From a bacterium UBP2_UBA5202 (lineage in GTDB: Bacteria > Edwardsbacteria > AC1 > EtOH8): a DNA stretch of 64,000 nt. Positions 1 to 7,420 of this stretch are shown here, in pieces. The stretch spans positions 1 to 64,000 of the forward strand of contig DHVS01000038.1 of assembly GCA_002412795.1 (NCBI GenBank). The letters run 5' to 3'. The translations under genes were made by a program, and so were the position numbers. The notes under the pieces are model-generated. The model saw only the letters and a program-made list of their open reading frames with translations, made no database searches and had not been told where the DNA came from. How positions within the stretch are numbered: position 1 is the first letter of the stretch; every line of letters begins with the position of its first letter.

Positions 1-91
1 CAGAGACCACAGGGAATTGCAAGTTTAAGATAAAAGCCATCAGAATATCATATTCTATGGCATTCTTGATGCTTTTGCAAGCAAAAAATAA

Positions 92-119
92 GGCCGGAAC
101 ACATCCTTGTGTTCCGGCC
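92..119 (-). terminator. Intrinsic terminator for the outer-membrane protein gene
   Basis: An 11-bp perfect stem (GGCCGGAACAC with its complement) closes a 6-nt loop. Read on the minus strand it is followed by a T-rich tract, seen as the A-rich run just before it on the plus strand. It lies about 90 bp past the stop of the minus-strand gene. Nothing else is visible in positions 1-210. Confidence 0.75.
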
Positions 120-210
120 GGGGTACGGTTATTATCACCTAATAAAAAACATTAAAGTCACCGAAAAACCCGACTCTTTGGCGGCTAAATGTCGGGCCTT
201 TATATATGGG

Positions 211-837
211 TCACGGGGCCAGGCCCAAGCCGGCCACCAGACCCAGGGGCCGGATGTCTCCTCCCAACTGCAGGTAAAAGTAGCGCCCCAGTTTATAGTA
301 AACGCCGCCGGTAATATTAAGATTTACTGTTGAGTTGGATTCATCTCTAACCCAATAAGACCCATCGGCACTTATACCCCCGGTATAAGGTTCACGGTAC
401 TGACGGTAAGCCTTGTGGAATGAAGCCCCCAGCCCCAGGTAGGAGCAGAAATGGTCGTTTATGGGCCAGGTGATCCCACCATTTACCGAGATCCAGGAAT
501 AGCGTGAATCTTTTAACGTATCGGCGTAGAAGATAGTTTCCACGTCTTCTACGGTCAGGTTTTCGGATAAATAGGGAGCAATCTCCAGCGTGGTAAGGTC
601 CATTTTATATTCCAAAAAAAGGCCCACGGCTTGGGGCCGGGAAACTCCAATGGTAACTCCAAGGTATTGATTGGGAATGTTGACGGCATACCCAAGTAGG
701 AACCTGTTACCGGAATTGAAACCTGGCCCCCCGTCATCGTCGTAATTGTATTTTTCTACTTGGGCCCAGGCCGGGCTGTGAACCATTATCAAGACCAACA
801 AACCTAAGATGAACGATGTTTTCCTCATGATTGCCAT
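211..837 (-). CDS. Outer-membrane beta-barrel-like exported protein
   Basis: The product (208 aa) begins with a signal peptide: a short basic start, a hydrophobic stretch, then a predicted cleavage after PAWA. The mature part is rich in Tyr, Gly and alternating hydrophobic/polar stretches such as YLGLGASF and YFYLQLGGDI, and ends in a short aromatic/Gly-rich strand. That is typical of small outer-membrane barrels. I chose the ATG at 837, preceded by an AAGG motif, over a TTG two codons earlier; the ATG at 828 is also possible. It is transcribed alone towards the terminator at 92-119. The family is not recognised, so the location is inferred from composition and the signal peptide. Confidence 0.7.
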   Translation of the reverse strand: MAIMRKTSFILGLLVLIMVHSPAWAQVEKYNYDDDGGPGFNSGNRFLLGYAVNIPNQYLGVTIGVSRPQAVGLFLEYKMDLTTLEIAPYLSENLTVEDVETIFYADTLKDSRYSWISVNGGITWPINDHFCSYLGLGASFHKAYRQYREPYTGGISADGSYWVRDESNSTVNLNITGGVYYKLGRYFYLQLGGDIRPLGLVAGLGLAP

Positions 838-879
838 TATCAATTAACCTTATTGTGATATTATTGTATTTGTTTCAAG

Positions 880-1854
880 CTAAACCATCCGGCCCCGGCC
901 GGTGTCCGAGATATCCACCAGCTCCCGGGGATAGGGTTCAAAGTAGGTCTGGAGCCCAAGGTACTTATCCTGAAAACGGGCCACCCAAGCTCCGATCAGC
1001 GTGGCAGCCGTGCTCAGCGGGATCTTATCCCGGCCCAGCAGATCCAGTTGTTCCAGAAAATATTTTTTCTCGGCCGGGGTCAGCTCGTCCTTGAAATAGC
1101 CCAGGGCATGCATCAGCACATTCAGGTGGGAGCGGGGCCGGGGGGTCCGGCCCAGGGCCTGCTCAAAATGCGCTTGATACCCGGCCGCCAGTTCTGTCCA
1201 CTTTAACTCGTTTTGACGGGCCACCAATTTCCCCAGGACCCGCATCTCCTTCTGGTTGTAGGCCATCAGCTGCAGTTTGCGGGAGGAGTGGAACTCCACC
1301 AGTTTTTTTACCGGGCCGGAGTTCAAAGTATCCCTTAAACCGGCCAGGGCGAAGATCCTGGTCAAAAAATGTTCCCGGATGGCGGCGTTCTCCAGCCGTC
1401 CCTCGTCCTCTATAGCCCGGCCGGGGTAGAGCTCAAGCGCCAGGCCGCCGAAGAACCCGGAACTTTTGCCGGTGACCGGGGCCGTGCCCTTAAACGAACC
1501 GGGATAGACCTTGACGTCATTGATGCCGCAGGAGGGGGAGCGGGTCTTAAGCAGAAAGCCGTCCACCGGTCCCAGGCCATTTAAAAAAATCCCGGCAAAG
1601 GCGTTCATCTCTGCCGTCACATCCCGGCCGGTGGCCGGCTGGTACAGGGAGCGGCGGCCCTTGGTTTCTACGATCCGGACTGGGTCGCGGGGCACGCCCA
1701 GGCCGATCTCCAGCTCCGGGCAGACAGGGACAAAGTCTACGTGGTCCTTAAGTTTCCGGACAAAAGGACTGGAGATTATCAGGCCGTTGTAGCGGCAGGC
1801 GGCGAAACCCAGGCACTTGCTGACCACTATCCGTGGTTTGAAAAATTTATTCAT
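880..1854 (-). CDS. DUF523-DUF1722 fusion protein (TudS-like plus YbgA-like)
   Basis: The 324-aa protein has an N-terminal DUF523 domain (residues about 8-150) and a C-terminal DUF1722/YbgA domain (about 190-310). DUF523 members include thiouracil desulfidases (TudS), which bind a [4Fe-4S] cluster through three cysteines. Candidate ligands here are in SKCLGFAACRYNG, PVCPELEIGLG and RSPSCGINDV. The C-terminal half has the usual DUF1722 features: a long helical region with FHSSRKLQLMAY and LNVLMHALGYFK. Its start overlaps the end of the next upstream gene by 8 bp, so the two are probably co-transcribed. The domain call is firm; the substrate (thiolated nucleobases or another sulfur compound) is inference. 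Confidence 0.85.
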   Translation of the reverse strand: MNKFFKPRIVVSKCLGFAACRYNGLIISSPFVRKLKDHVDFVPVCPELEIGLGVPRDPVRIVETKGRRSLYQPATGRDVTAEMNAFAGIFLNGLGPVDGFLLKTRSPSCGINDVKVYPGSFKGTAPVTGKSSGFFGGLALELYPGRAIEDEGRLENAAIREHFLTRIFALAGLRDTLNSGPVKKLVEFHSSRKLQLMAYNQKEMRVLGKLVARQNELKWTELAAGYQAHFEQALGRTPRPRSHLNVLMHALGYFKDELTPAEKKYFLEQLDLLGRDKIPLSTAATLIGAWVARFQDKYLGLQTYFEPYPRELVDISDTGRGRMV

Positions 1855-2461
1855 TTTGAATTGTATTGTTCTTTAGCGGATCAACTGGTTTGCCGAAATG
1901 AAAATAAGCCAGGGTTCCGCTTAGCGGAGCAAGAATGACGGCGGCACTGGCAAAATTCCCTTCCCCTGTGGAAGCGGTTAAGACCGCCCCCAACCCTAAT
2001 GTTAACACAATGCCACCAGCGGCGTACCAATAAGAACTATTACAGAATCGTTTGGCAGAATAGTGTATCCCCACCGTAGAGAGTGCCGTTGCCCCGGCCA
2101 CACCGCCCAAAACCACATAGGGAATAAGATCAAATCCAGCCCAATCATCAGTAGTATCAATAAATTGTTTGCCTATCAAACCGGCTACGGTACCGCCCAA
2201 TAAACCTCCACCTATATATAACATTGCTCCGGAAAATGCCGTTTTAACATATAATCTGGGAGGGTAGTGTTCAGGGTGTTTTGGTGTTGGGGCCATAACA
2301 TTTGGCCTGTTCTCTCCAGTAACAGTAGCTTCAGGAGCAGACTGGTCGGCGGAAGTGTAAAATGGTGATAGCCTATAAGATAGCTGTTGCTCAATGGTCT
2401 GAGCCCGAACGCAAAAAGTAAAAACCTGAACCAGGGAAAACAGCAACAAAAATCTTTTCAT
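1847..2461 (-). CDS. Hypothetical exported protein with glycine-rich membrane segments
   Basis: The 204-aa product starts with a signal-peptide-like segment (MKRFLLLFSLVQVFTFCVRAQ). A polar, Pro-rich region (about 22-70) follows, then at least three glycine/alanine-rich hydrophobic segments (about 75-100, 112-130, 145-185). The glycine-rich helices look like small integral membrane proteins, but I recognise no family. Coding overlaps the DUF523-DUF1722 gene downstream by 8 bp, so they probably form a two-gene transcript. The sequence is noticeably more AT-rich than the neighbouring crtI-like gene. Confidence 0.6.
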   Translation of the reverse strand: MKRFLLLFSLVQVFTFCVRAQTIEQQLSYRLSPFYTSADQSAPEATVTGENRPNVMAPTPKHPEHYPPRLYVKTAFSGAMLYIGGGLLGGTVAGLIGKQFIDTTDDWAGFDLIPYVVLGGVAGATALSTVGIHYSAKRFCNSSYWYAAGGIVLTLGLGAVLTASTGEGNFASAAVILAPLSGTLAYFHFGKPVDPLKNNTIQNE

Positions 2462-2498
2462 AAAATTGTTCCTTACTTGCTATATAACCGGTTGGGAA

Positions 2499-2747
2499 CT
2501 ATTTCTGTTCCCGTTCCACCTTGACCGTGCACTCGGTCACTAATGCCGCCACCGCGCCGATGGCGGCCAGGGTGGGGGCAATCAGGGCGCCCACCACCCC
2601 GATGGTCAGGGGAAAGGCCATGATGACCTTCCCGTCCCGGTCGATGATGGTGATGCGGCGGATGTTGCCCTCGCGCACCAGCTCCTTGACCTTGGCCAGC
2701 AGCTGTTCGCCGGATACTTTTATTTCCTCGGTGAATTGGCCGGACAT
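2499..2747 (-). CDS. DUF4342 family protein
   Basis: This 82-aa protein matches DUF4342 in length and layout. A polar N-terminal part carries EEIKVSGEQLLAKVKELVREGN, split here as EEIKVSGEQL and VKELVREGNIRR, followed by the strand pair ITIIDRDGKVIMAFPLT. A hydrophobic Gly/Ala-rich helix (about 48-70) probably sits in or on the membrane. The family is widespread and uncharacterised. A GGAG-type ribosome site precedes the ATG. It begins 30 bp after the stop of the upstream desaturase gene and is probably in the same transcript. Confidence 0.8.
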   Translation of the reverse strand: MSGQFTEEIKVSGEQLLAKVKELVREGNIRRITIIDRDGKVIMAFPLTIGVVGALIAPTLAAIGAVAALVTECTVKVEREQK

Positions 2748-2776
2748 GGTGCTTCTCCTTTTGATAATGGATTGGA

Positions 2777-4261
2777 TCAGGAAACTTTTGTTCCGGTAAT
2801 CATCCCGGCCGCGATCCGTCCCGACTGGTAAATGGTCGGCAGACCCGAGCCGGGATGGGTGCCGCCGCCCACCAGGTAGCAGTTCCTGAATTCCTCAAAA
2901 CGGTTGTGGGGTCTGAAGGACAGCATCTGGGTTATCTTGTGGCTGAGGTTGAAGGTGGCCCCGTTATAGATGTTGTATTCATGCTGCCAGTCGGCCGGGG
3001 TGATCACCTTCTCCACCTCGATGTGCTGTTCCAGGTCCTTCAGCTCGGTCTTGTCCTGGATGATCCTGATCACCAGGTCGCGGAAGCCCTTCTTTTCCTT
3101 GGCCCAGTCTATCCCCGAGGTCTGATTGGCGATGGGCACCAGCACGTAGATGGCAGACTTCCCGGCCGGGGCCAGGGTGGGGTCGGTGATGCTGGCGTTC
3201 TGGATGTAGACCGACGGGTCCCGGGGCAGGGTCTTGGTCCTGACTATCTCGTCCACGTTGTCCCGGTAGCTTTGGGCGAAGATCACGTTGTGGTGCGGGA
3301 TGTCGTACTTCCTGTTCACCCCCAGGTAAAGCATGAAGGTGGAGCAGGAATACTCCATCTTCTTCAGCCTGGCGTCGGTGTATTTTTTCCGGTCCTCCGG
3401 CTTGACGATACTGCTCATGGCCCAGGCGAAATCGGGGTTGATGATCACCTGGTCGGCCTCTATGGACCGGCCGTTCTCCAGCAAAACGCCTTTGGCAGTG
3501 CGGTCCTTAACCTGCAATTGTTTCACCGGGGTGTTCAGGTGAATCCGTCCGCCGTCCTCCTGGATCACTTTGGCCATGGCTTCAGATATCTTATTGAGCC
3601 CGCCGATGGGGTGGTAGATGCCGAACTTGTGCTCGATGATCGACAATATGGTGAAGGTGGCCGGGCACTGCCAGGGCGACATCCCCAGGTACTTGGCCTG
3701 GAAGGTCATGGCGATCCGCAGGTCGTCGTGGGTGAAGTAGCTGGCCAGCCGGTCATAGACCGAGGCGAATGGATCCAGCCGGGGGATGGCTTTCAGGAAG
3801 CGCGGTTTCAGGTACGAGAGCAGGCTGTCATACGGCACCTTCAAACAGGGATAGACCCGGTCGAACTTCTTTCCCTCGTCCTTTTTGAACCGCAGATAAT
3901 TCCGTCCGTCCCCGGGGAAGGCCCGCTCGACCTCCTCCACCATCCTTTTTTCATCGCCGGTGGGGAAGAAGTCCCTGCCGCCCTCGAACCGCAGGCGGTA
4001 CATGGGATCAATGCGTTTCAGGTCCAGGTACTTGTTCATGTCCCGGCCGGCGTCGGCGAAGGACTGCTCCAGCACCTCCAGCAGCATCAGGAAAGTGGGG
4101 CCGGTGTCAAAGGTGTACTGGTCCAGCCTGATGGCCTGGTTGCGGCCGCCCACCCGGCTGTCCTTTTCGAATATATCCACCTGATAGCCTTTGTTGGCCA
4201 GCTGCATGCCGGCGGTCAGCCCGCCCGGCCCGGCCCCGATGATGATGACTTTTTTGCTCAT
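2777..4261 (-). CDS. crtI: CrtI-family FAD-dependent phytoene desaturase-like oxidoreductase
   Basis: The 494-aa length is typical of bacterial CrtI. The N-terminus has the dinucleotide-binding motif GAGPGGLTAG followed by the E-x-D-x-R-V-G-G-R region (EKDSRVGGR). The C-terminus has the desaturase signature (YLVGGGTHPGSGLP followed by the Y-x-S-G-R segment). CrtI enzymes desaturate phytoene or related C30 carotenoids using FAD at the membrane. No phytoene synthase is in the window, so the exact substrate, and whether it is a desaturase, isomerase or saturase, cannot be decided. It precedes the DUF4342 gene by 30 bp. A decayed piece of radC lies immediately upstream. Confidence 0.85.
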   Translation of the reverse strand: MSKKVIIIGAGPGGLTAGMQLANKGYQVDIFEKDSRVGGRNQAIRLDQYTFDTGPTFLMLLEVLEQSFADAGRDMNKYLDLKRIDPMYRLRFEGGRDFFPTGDEKRMVEEVERAFPGDGRNYLRFKKDEGKKFDRVYPCLKVPYDSLLSYLKPRFLKAIPRLDPFASVYDRLASYFTHDDLRIAMTFQAKYLGMSPWQCPATFTILSIIEHKFGIYHPIGGLNKISEAMAKVIQEDGGRIHLNTPVKQLQVKDRTAKGVLLENGRSIEADQVIINPDFAWAMSSIVKPEDRKKYTDARLKKMEYSCSTFMLYLGVNRKYDIPHHNVIFAQSYRDNVDEIVRTKTLPRDPSVYIQNASITDPTLAPAGKSAIYVLVPIANQTSGIDWAKEKKGFRDLVIRIIQDKTELKDLEQHIEVEKVITPADWQHEYNIYNGATFNLSHKITQMLSFRPHNRFEEFRNCYLVGGGTHPGSGLPTIYQSGRIAAGMITGTKVS

Positions 4262-4275
4262 ATAATTTTACTTTT

Positions 4276-4405
4276 TCAAATAAGCTTGTTCTCGGTAAAA
4301 CTGTAATACCCCAGCCTAACTATTATCAGATGATCCCATGCACTAATTGTAAGGGATAGGGCCAAGATGATTTTGCCCATTAACCAGTTAGCTGAACTGG
4401 GCCAG
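4276..4405 (-). pseudogene. Decayed 3' remnant of a second radC copy
   Basis: Read on the minus strand, this stretch encodes DHLIIVRLGYYSFTENKLI followed by TGA. The intact radC at 4701-5381 ends DHIIVGRAGHYSFAENKLI followed by TGA. Similarity continues upstream through the region matching radC residues about 185-205, but there with indels and a frameshift, and it fades near position 4405. This is a partial duplicate of the C-terminal third of radC. It is separated from the intact gene by a small AT-rich membrane-protein ORF. It has no start codon or JAMM motif and should be non-functional. Confidence 0.75.
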
Positions 4406-4504
4406 CAGCGGCAACCCAGAAACTATTATCTTCGGTGAATTGATTAGCCAATGTATTTTCCGTCAAGTGATAATTCTTATGCAGAAAAGTAAAAAACAAT
4501 TACA

Positions 4505-4669
4505 TTATTGCATTGAAACAAAGGAAGGTATTATTATTGCCGCAAAAAGCATACAGGAAACAAAGGCACCTAAAAACCAAACAAGCGCTTTTTTCTTTTC
4601 ACCATGCCTAATACATATTATGCCTTTTACTAAAGCATATACAAAAAATACAATAAATATTAATTGCAT
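4505..4669 (-). CDS. Small two-helix membrane protein (54 aa)
   Basis: An ATG at 4669, with GGAG about 11 nt upstream, opens a 54-codon frame. Two hydrophobic segments (about residues 2-20 and 29-50) are separated by a short basic loop (RHGEKKK), a classic helical hairpin. No homologue is recognised. It starts 31 bp after the radC stop on the same strand and is far more AT-rich than radC. It lies between intact radC and the radC 3' remnant, so it may have arrived with that duplication. The membrane prediction is clear; that it is expressed is inference. Confidence 0.45.
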   Translation of the reverse strand: MQLIFIVFFVYALVKGIICIRHGEKKKALVWFLGAFVSCMLFAAIIIPSFVSMQ

Positions 4670-4700
4670 ATATTTATCGTCTCCAATCTTTGTTAAATAT

Positions 4701-5381
4701 TCATATCAACTTGTTTTCAGCGAAACTATAGTGCCCGGCCCTTCCCACTATGATGTGGTCCAGCACCCGGATGTCCAGCGCCTTGGCCACGCTGACGATG
4801 GAGTCGGTCAGCTGCCGGTCCTCCGGCGAGGGCTGGCAGTGCCCGCTGGGGTGGTTGTGCACCAGGATCAGCCCTGCGGCGTGGAGGTTCAGGGCCTCCT
4901 CGATGATCCGCCGGGGATAGACCGCCGCCTTGTCCACCGTGCCCTGGTTGATGGTCTTGTATCTCAGCACCTCGTTCTTGGTGTTGAGATAGATGCAGAG
5001 GAAGGCCTCGTTGGGCAGTCCGGCCATCTTGGTCCGGGCGAAAGCCAGCACCGACTGGGGCGAGGAGAGGGCGTCCCTGGACATCATCCCGTCCGCCAGG
5101 TACTGCTCGGACAGGTGCTTGGCCAGCTTGATCAGCACCGCCGGGGATGTTCCTATACCCTTGACCTTCTCCAGGTCTTCGGGGGTGGCGTCCAGCACTC
5201 CGGCCAGGCCGTCGAACCTGGCGATCAATTCCTTGGCCAAGGGCTTTACATCGCGGGGGGGCAGGGCGTAGGTCAGCAGCAGTTCCAGCAGCTCGTAGTC
5301 GTGCAGGCCTTCTCCGGCGGTCCGGCGGAACTTTTCCTTCAGTCTCTGGCGGTGCCCCGATGTCTGTTCTTTCTGGTCCAT
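4701..5381 (-). CDS. radC: RadC-family JAMM-domain protein
   Basis: The 226-aa protein has an N-terminal helix-hairpin-helix-like part (GIGTSPAVLIKLAKHL) and a C-terminal JAB1/MPN domain. The metal-binding JAMM motif is intact as HNHPSGH followed by the downstream Asp (PSPEDRQL). RadC proteins are often linked to DNA repair or mobile elements, but their biochemical role is unsettled. I take the ATG at 5381 because homologues begin near the segment GHRQRLKEKF; the open frame extends 30 codons further upstream. It is divergent from the response regulator. A small membrane ORF and a partial radC copy follow it. Confidence 0.9.
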   Translation of the reverse strand: MDQKEQTSGHRQRLKEKFRRTAGEGLHDYELLELLLTYALPPRDVKPLAKELIARFDGLAGVLDATPEDLEKVKGIGTSPAVLIKLAKHLSEQYLADGMMSRDALSSPQSVLAFARTKMAGLPNEAFLCIYLNTKNEVLRYKTINQGTVDKAAVYPRRIIEEALNLHAAGLILVHNHPSGHCQPSPEDRQLTDSIVSVAKALDIRVLDHIIVGRAGHYSFAENKLI

Positions 5382-5441
5382 GTTTCGTATTTTTAAATTC
5401 CCGTCCCGAAGCGGAAACCGGCTTGCATATTTGCCTGGTTT

Positions 5442-5471
5442 GTTATACAATTTGTCAGAACCATTTTTCAA
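5442..5471 (-). promoter_or_regulatory. Candidate sigma-70 promoter for radC
   Basis: On the minus strand TTGAAA (5466-5471) is followed after 18 bp by TATAAC (5442-5447), upstream of the radC ATG at 5381. The plus-strand response regulator also needs a promoter in this 100-bp divergent region, but only weak elements are visible for it. Confidence 0.35.
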
Positions 5472-5481
5472 ACGGAGGCTT

Positions 5482-6120
5482 ATGTCAAACTATACCATTC
5501 TGGTGGTCGAGGATGAAGCCAACATGGCCCGCCTGCTGGAATTCCAGCTGCGGAGCGCCGGCTACCAGGTGATCCAGGCCAGGGATGGAAAGGACGGTCT
5601 GCAGGTGGCCAAAGAGAAACCGGTGGACCTGATCCTGACCGACATCATGATGCCGATGATGGACGGCTACGAACTGTGCCGGGCGGTCAAGCAGAGCCCG
5701 GAGCTGTGGCACATCCCGGTGATCATGCTTTCGGCCAAGTCCGACCGGGCCAGCATCATCCACGGTTATGCGGTGGGCGCCGCCCGCTACCTGACCAAGC
5801 CCCTCAAGCGCGAGGAACTGTACAAGGGGATAGACCTGCGGCTTAAATATTCCTACAAGGCCAAGGCCATGCTGGACCGCAAGGCCAAGGAGTGGGCCGG
5901 CCAGCTGGCGGGGGACAACGTGTTCACCGTGCTGGAGCTGTTCTCCATCGGCGGCTGGACCGGGAGGATAGACATCACCAATTCCCTGGGCCAGCACGGC
6001 TGCCTGCACCTGGCCGGCGGGTCCATTCTTAGCTGCAGCCTGGAGGGGCAGAGCAGTAATTTCAACATTTTCCTGGTGCTGTCCTGGGAGCAGGGCGAAT
6101 TCACTGCCTTCCGGTACTGA
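5482..6120 (+). CDS. Response regulator with receiver and DUF4388 (PATAN-type) domain
   Basis: The 212-aa protein has a CheY-like receiver (about 5-120). The acidic pair is E10-D11, the phospho-acceptor is D54 (LILTDIMMP), the switch Ser is in MLSAKSD, and the conserved Lys is in LTKPL. The C-terminal part (about 145-212) resembles DUF4388 (VLELFSIGGWTGRI, LHLAGGSI), a small domain found in gliding/motility and stress regulators. A strong GGAGG ribosome site precedes the ATG at 5482; a longer frame upstream lacks one. No histidine kinase is adjacent, so the partner is unknown. Confidence 0.9.
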   Translation: MSNYTILVVEDEANMARLLEFQLRSAGYQVIQARDGKDGLQVAKEKPVDLILTDIMMPMMDGYELCRAVKQSPELWHIPVIMLSAKSDRASIIHGYAVGAARYLTKPLKREELYKGIDLRLKYSYKAKAMLDRKAKEWAGQLAGDNVFTVLELFSIGGWTGRIDITNSLGQHGCLHLAGGSILSCSLEGQSSNFNIFLVLSWEQGEFTAFRY

Positions 6121-6828
6121 TCATTTGACCATGGCTTTTTTGCGCAACGTGGTCGGCATCTTCTCGATGGCATAGCGCAATGCCGTCCGGGGCATCGTAT
6201 CCTTGTTCTTCATCACATAGCCGAAAATTTCCCGGGGAAATTTGACATAGGCCTCCTTAAGCAGCCAGCCATAGCCCTTTTGCACCAGGTAATGTTCATC
6301 GTTCAGCAGTGCGTCCGAAGTCTCAAGGATCTCCGGCAAGGCCCGGCCCAGTTTGGCGGGAGAGATCAATATCACCGCCGCCGCCCGGCGCAGGTGCCAT
6401 TCCCGGGATCTGGTCCAGCGGAACACCTGGGGCAGGAATTGTGAATAACGGCAGATGAAATATCCCAAGGCCCGCCGGCAAAGGTCGTCCACCCCGCCCC
6501 AGTTGCTGACATGATTCTTTAGCCAGCGTTCCAGTATCTTGAAATCGGCCGGCTCAAACTGTCTGCGGAGCCGCCAGGCCCAGTCGAAGGCGATGGTGCG
6601 TTCCTCGCTGGTGTCGTACGAGAGCATCTTGTCGCACAGGGCAAAGATCTCAGATTTCCCCAAACCTTTTACTTGCCGATAGTATTTAGCCGAAATGGCC
6701 CGAACCGCCGGCAGGCGCACCCCGTGCAGGACTATCCCTTCCTTGAAATAGTTCTGGGCGCCATTACGGTAGACTGGGTCCACGTTCTGCAGCAGCTCGG
6801 TCCGGATATTCTTAATTACTGTGTTCAT
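6121..6828 (-). CDS. DNA alkylation repair protein, AlkD-like HEAT-repeat glycosylase
   Basis: The 235-aa product consists of helical repeats typical of AlkD/AlkC glycosylases, which remove N3- and N7-alkylated bases. Diagnostic parts are KYYRQVKGLGKSEIF, the FDWAWRLRR segment, NHVSNWGGVDDLC at the position of the catalytic Trp/Asp motif, and LVQKGYGWLLKEA. The start is the ATG at 6828, which overlaps the stop of the GNAT gene by 4 bp (ATGA), implying translational coupling. An alkyltransferase-like protein at 10394-10744 is a second alkyl-damage factor in the window. Confidence 0.85.
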   Translation of the reverse strand: MNTVIKNIRTELLQNVDPVYRNGAQNYFKEGIVLHGVRLPAVRAISAKYYRQVKGLGKSEIFALCDKMLSYDTSEERTIAFDWAWRLRRQFEPADFKILERWLKNHVSNWGGVDDLCRRALGYFICRYSQFLPQVFRWTRSREWHLRRAAAVILISPAKLGRALPEILETSDALLNDEHYLVQKGYGWLLKEAYVKFPREIFGYVMKNKDTMPRTALRYAIEKMPTTLRKKAMVK

Positions 6829-7247
6829 AGTTTTCTGCCGGATTGCATAACGCGGTGGCGGATCATCATCCCTGTGGCCTTTGACATTCCGTGCCGGAGA
6901 TAGAACGGTTGCACACTTTTGTCGCACAGCAGATCTACCATATACAGGCCTTTTAATCTCTTCAGCATTCTTTTGACCAACTCCCTTCCGATGCCCTGAT
7001 TCCGGTATTCGGGCAAGACCTCTAACAGCGGAATATAAGCGCATAGCACACAGTCGCTGATGGCGGTGATGAAGCCCACCACCCCATTCGTTCGCTCATC
7101 GACTGCCAGGACAACTTGATCGCTGTTTTTTAACAAAAGCAAATGAGTCCGGGGCGAAGGCTTTTTAGGCCAGCCTTCAAAGAACCCCCGAAGCATAGAA
7201 GGGGTTATCCCTTTAAGTGATGATGTGTATGCAATCATAGGCATCAT
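6825..7247 (-). CDS. GNAT family N-acetyltransferase
   Basis: This 140-aa protein has the GNAT core. VVGFITAISDCVLCAYIPLL gives the central strands, and EVLPEYRNQGIGRELVKRML contains the Q/R-x-x-G-x-G/A acetyl-CoA pyrophosphate loop (RNQGIG). A C-terminal QPFYLRHGM segment is typical of the family. The acceptor substrate cannot be read from sequence. Its last codon overlaps the alkD-like start by 4 bp, so the pair forms a small operon. Confidence 0.85.
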   Translation of the reverse strand: MMPMIAYTSSLKGITPSMLRGFFEGWPKKPSPRTHLLLLKNSDQVVLAVDERTNGVVGFITAISDCVLCAYIPLLEVLPEYRNQGIGRELVKRMLKRLKGLYMVDLLCDKSVQPFYLRHGMSKATGMMIRHRVMQSGRKL

Positions 7248-7385
7248 ATAGGATATATTAAATCATAACAGGTCGTTATATGCAACTAAATAATGAAAAA
7301 ATTTAGATCTTTTTACCATGATCAAAAGGCCCCGGTCCTCCGCCTCTTTCTATAATGTCTGGCGGGATAATAAATAAAACAACTG

Positions 7386-7414
7386 TTGACTTTTAAAGCC
7401 TCCATCACTATAAT
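7386..7414 (+). promoter_or_regulatory. Strong sigma-70 promoter placed for a leaderless transcript
   Basis: TTGACT (7386-7391), a 17-bp spacer and a perfect TATAAT (7409-7414) sit directly before the ATG at 7421. Initiation 6-8 nt after the -10 box would place +1 on or next to the start codon. No Shine-Dalgarno is visible. Confidence 0.75.
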
Positions 7415-7420
7415 AATCCC

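Noticed and set aside
2855..4306. A 483-codon plus-strand open frame opposite the crtI-like gene
   Set aside because: It is a shadow of the high-GC minus-strand gene: no domain, low-complexity Val/Gly/His/Leu composition, and the minus-strand product has complete CrtI motifs.
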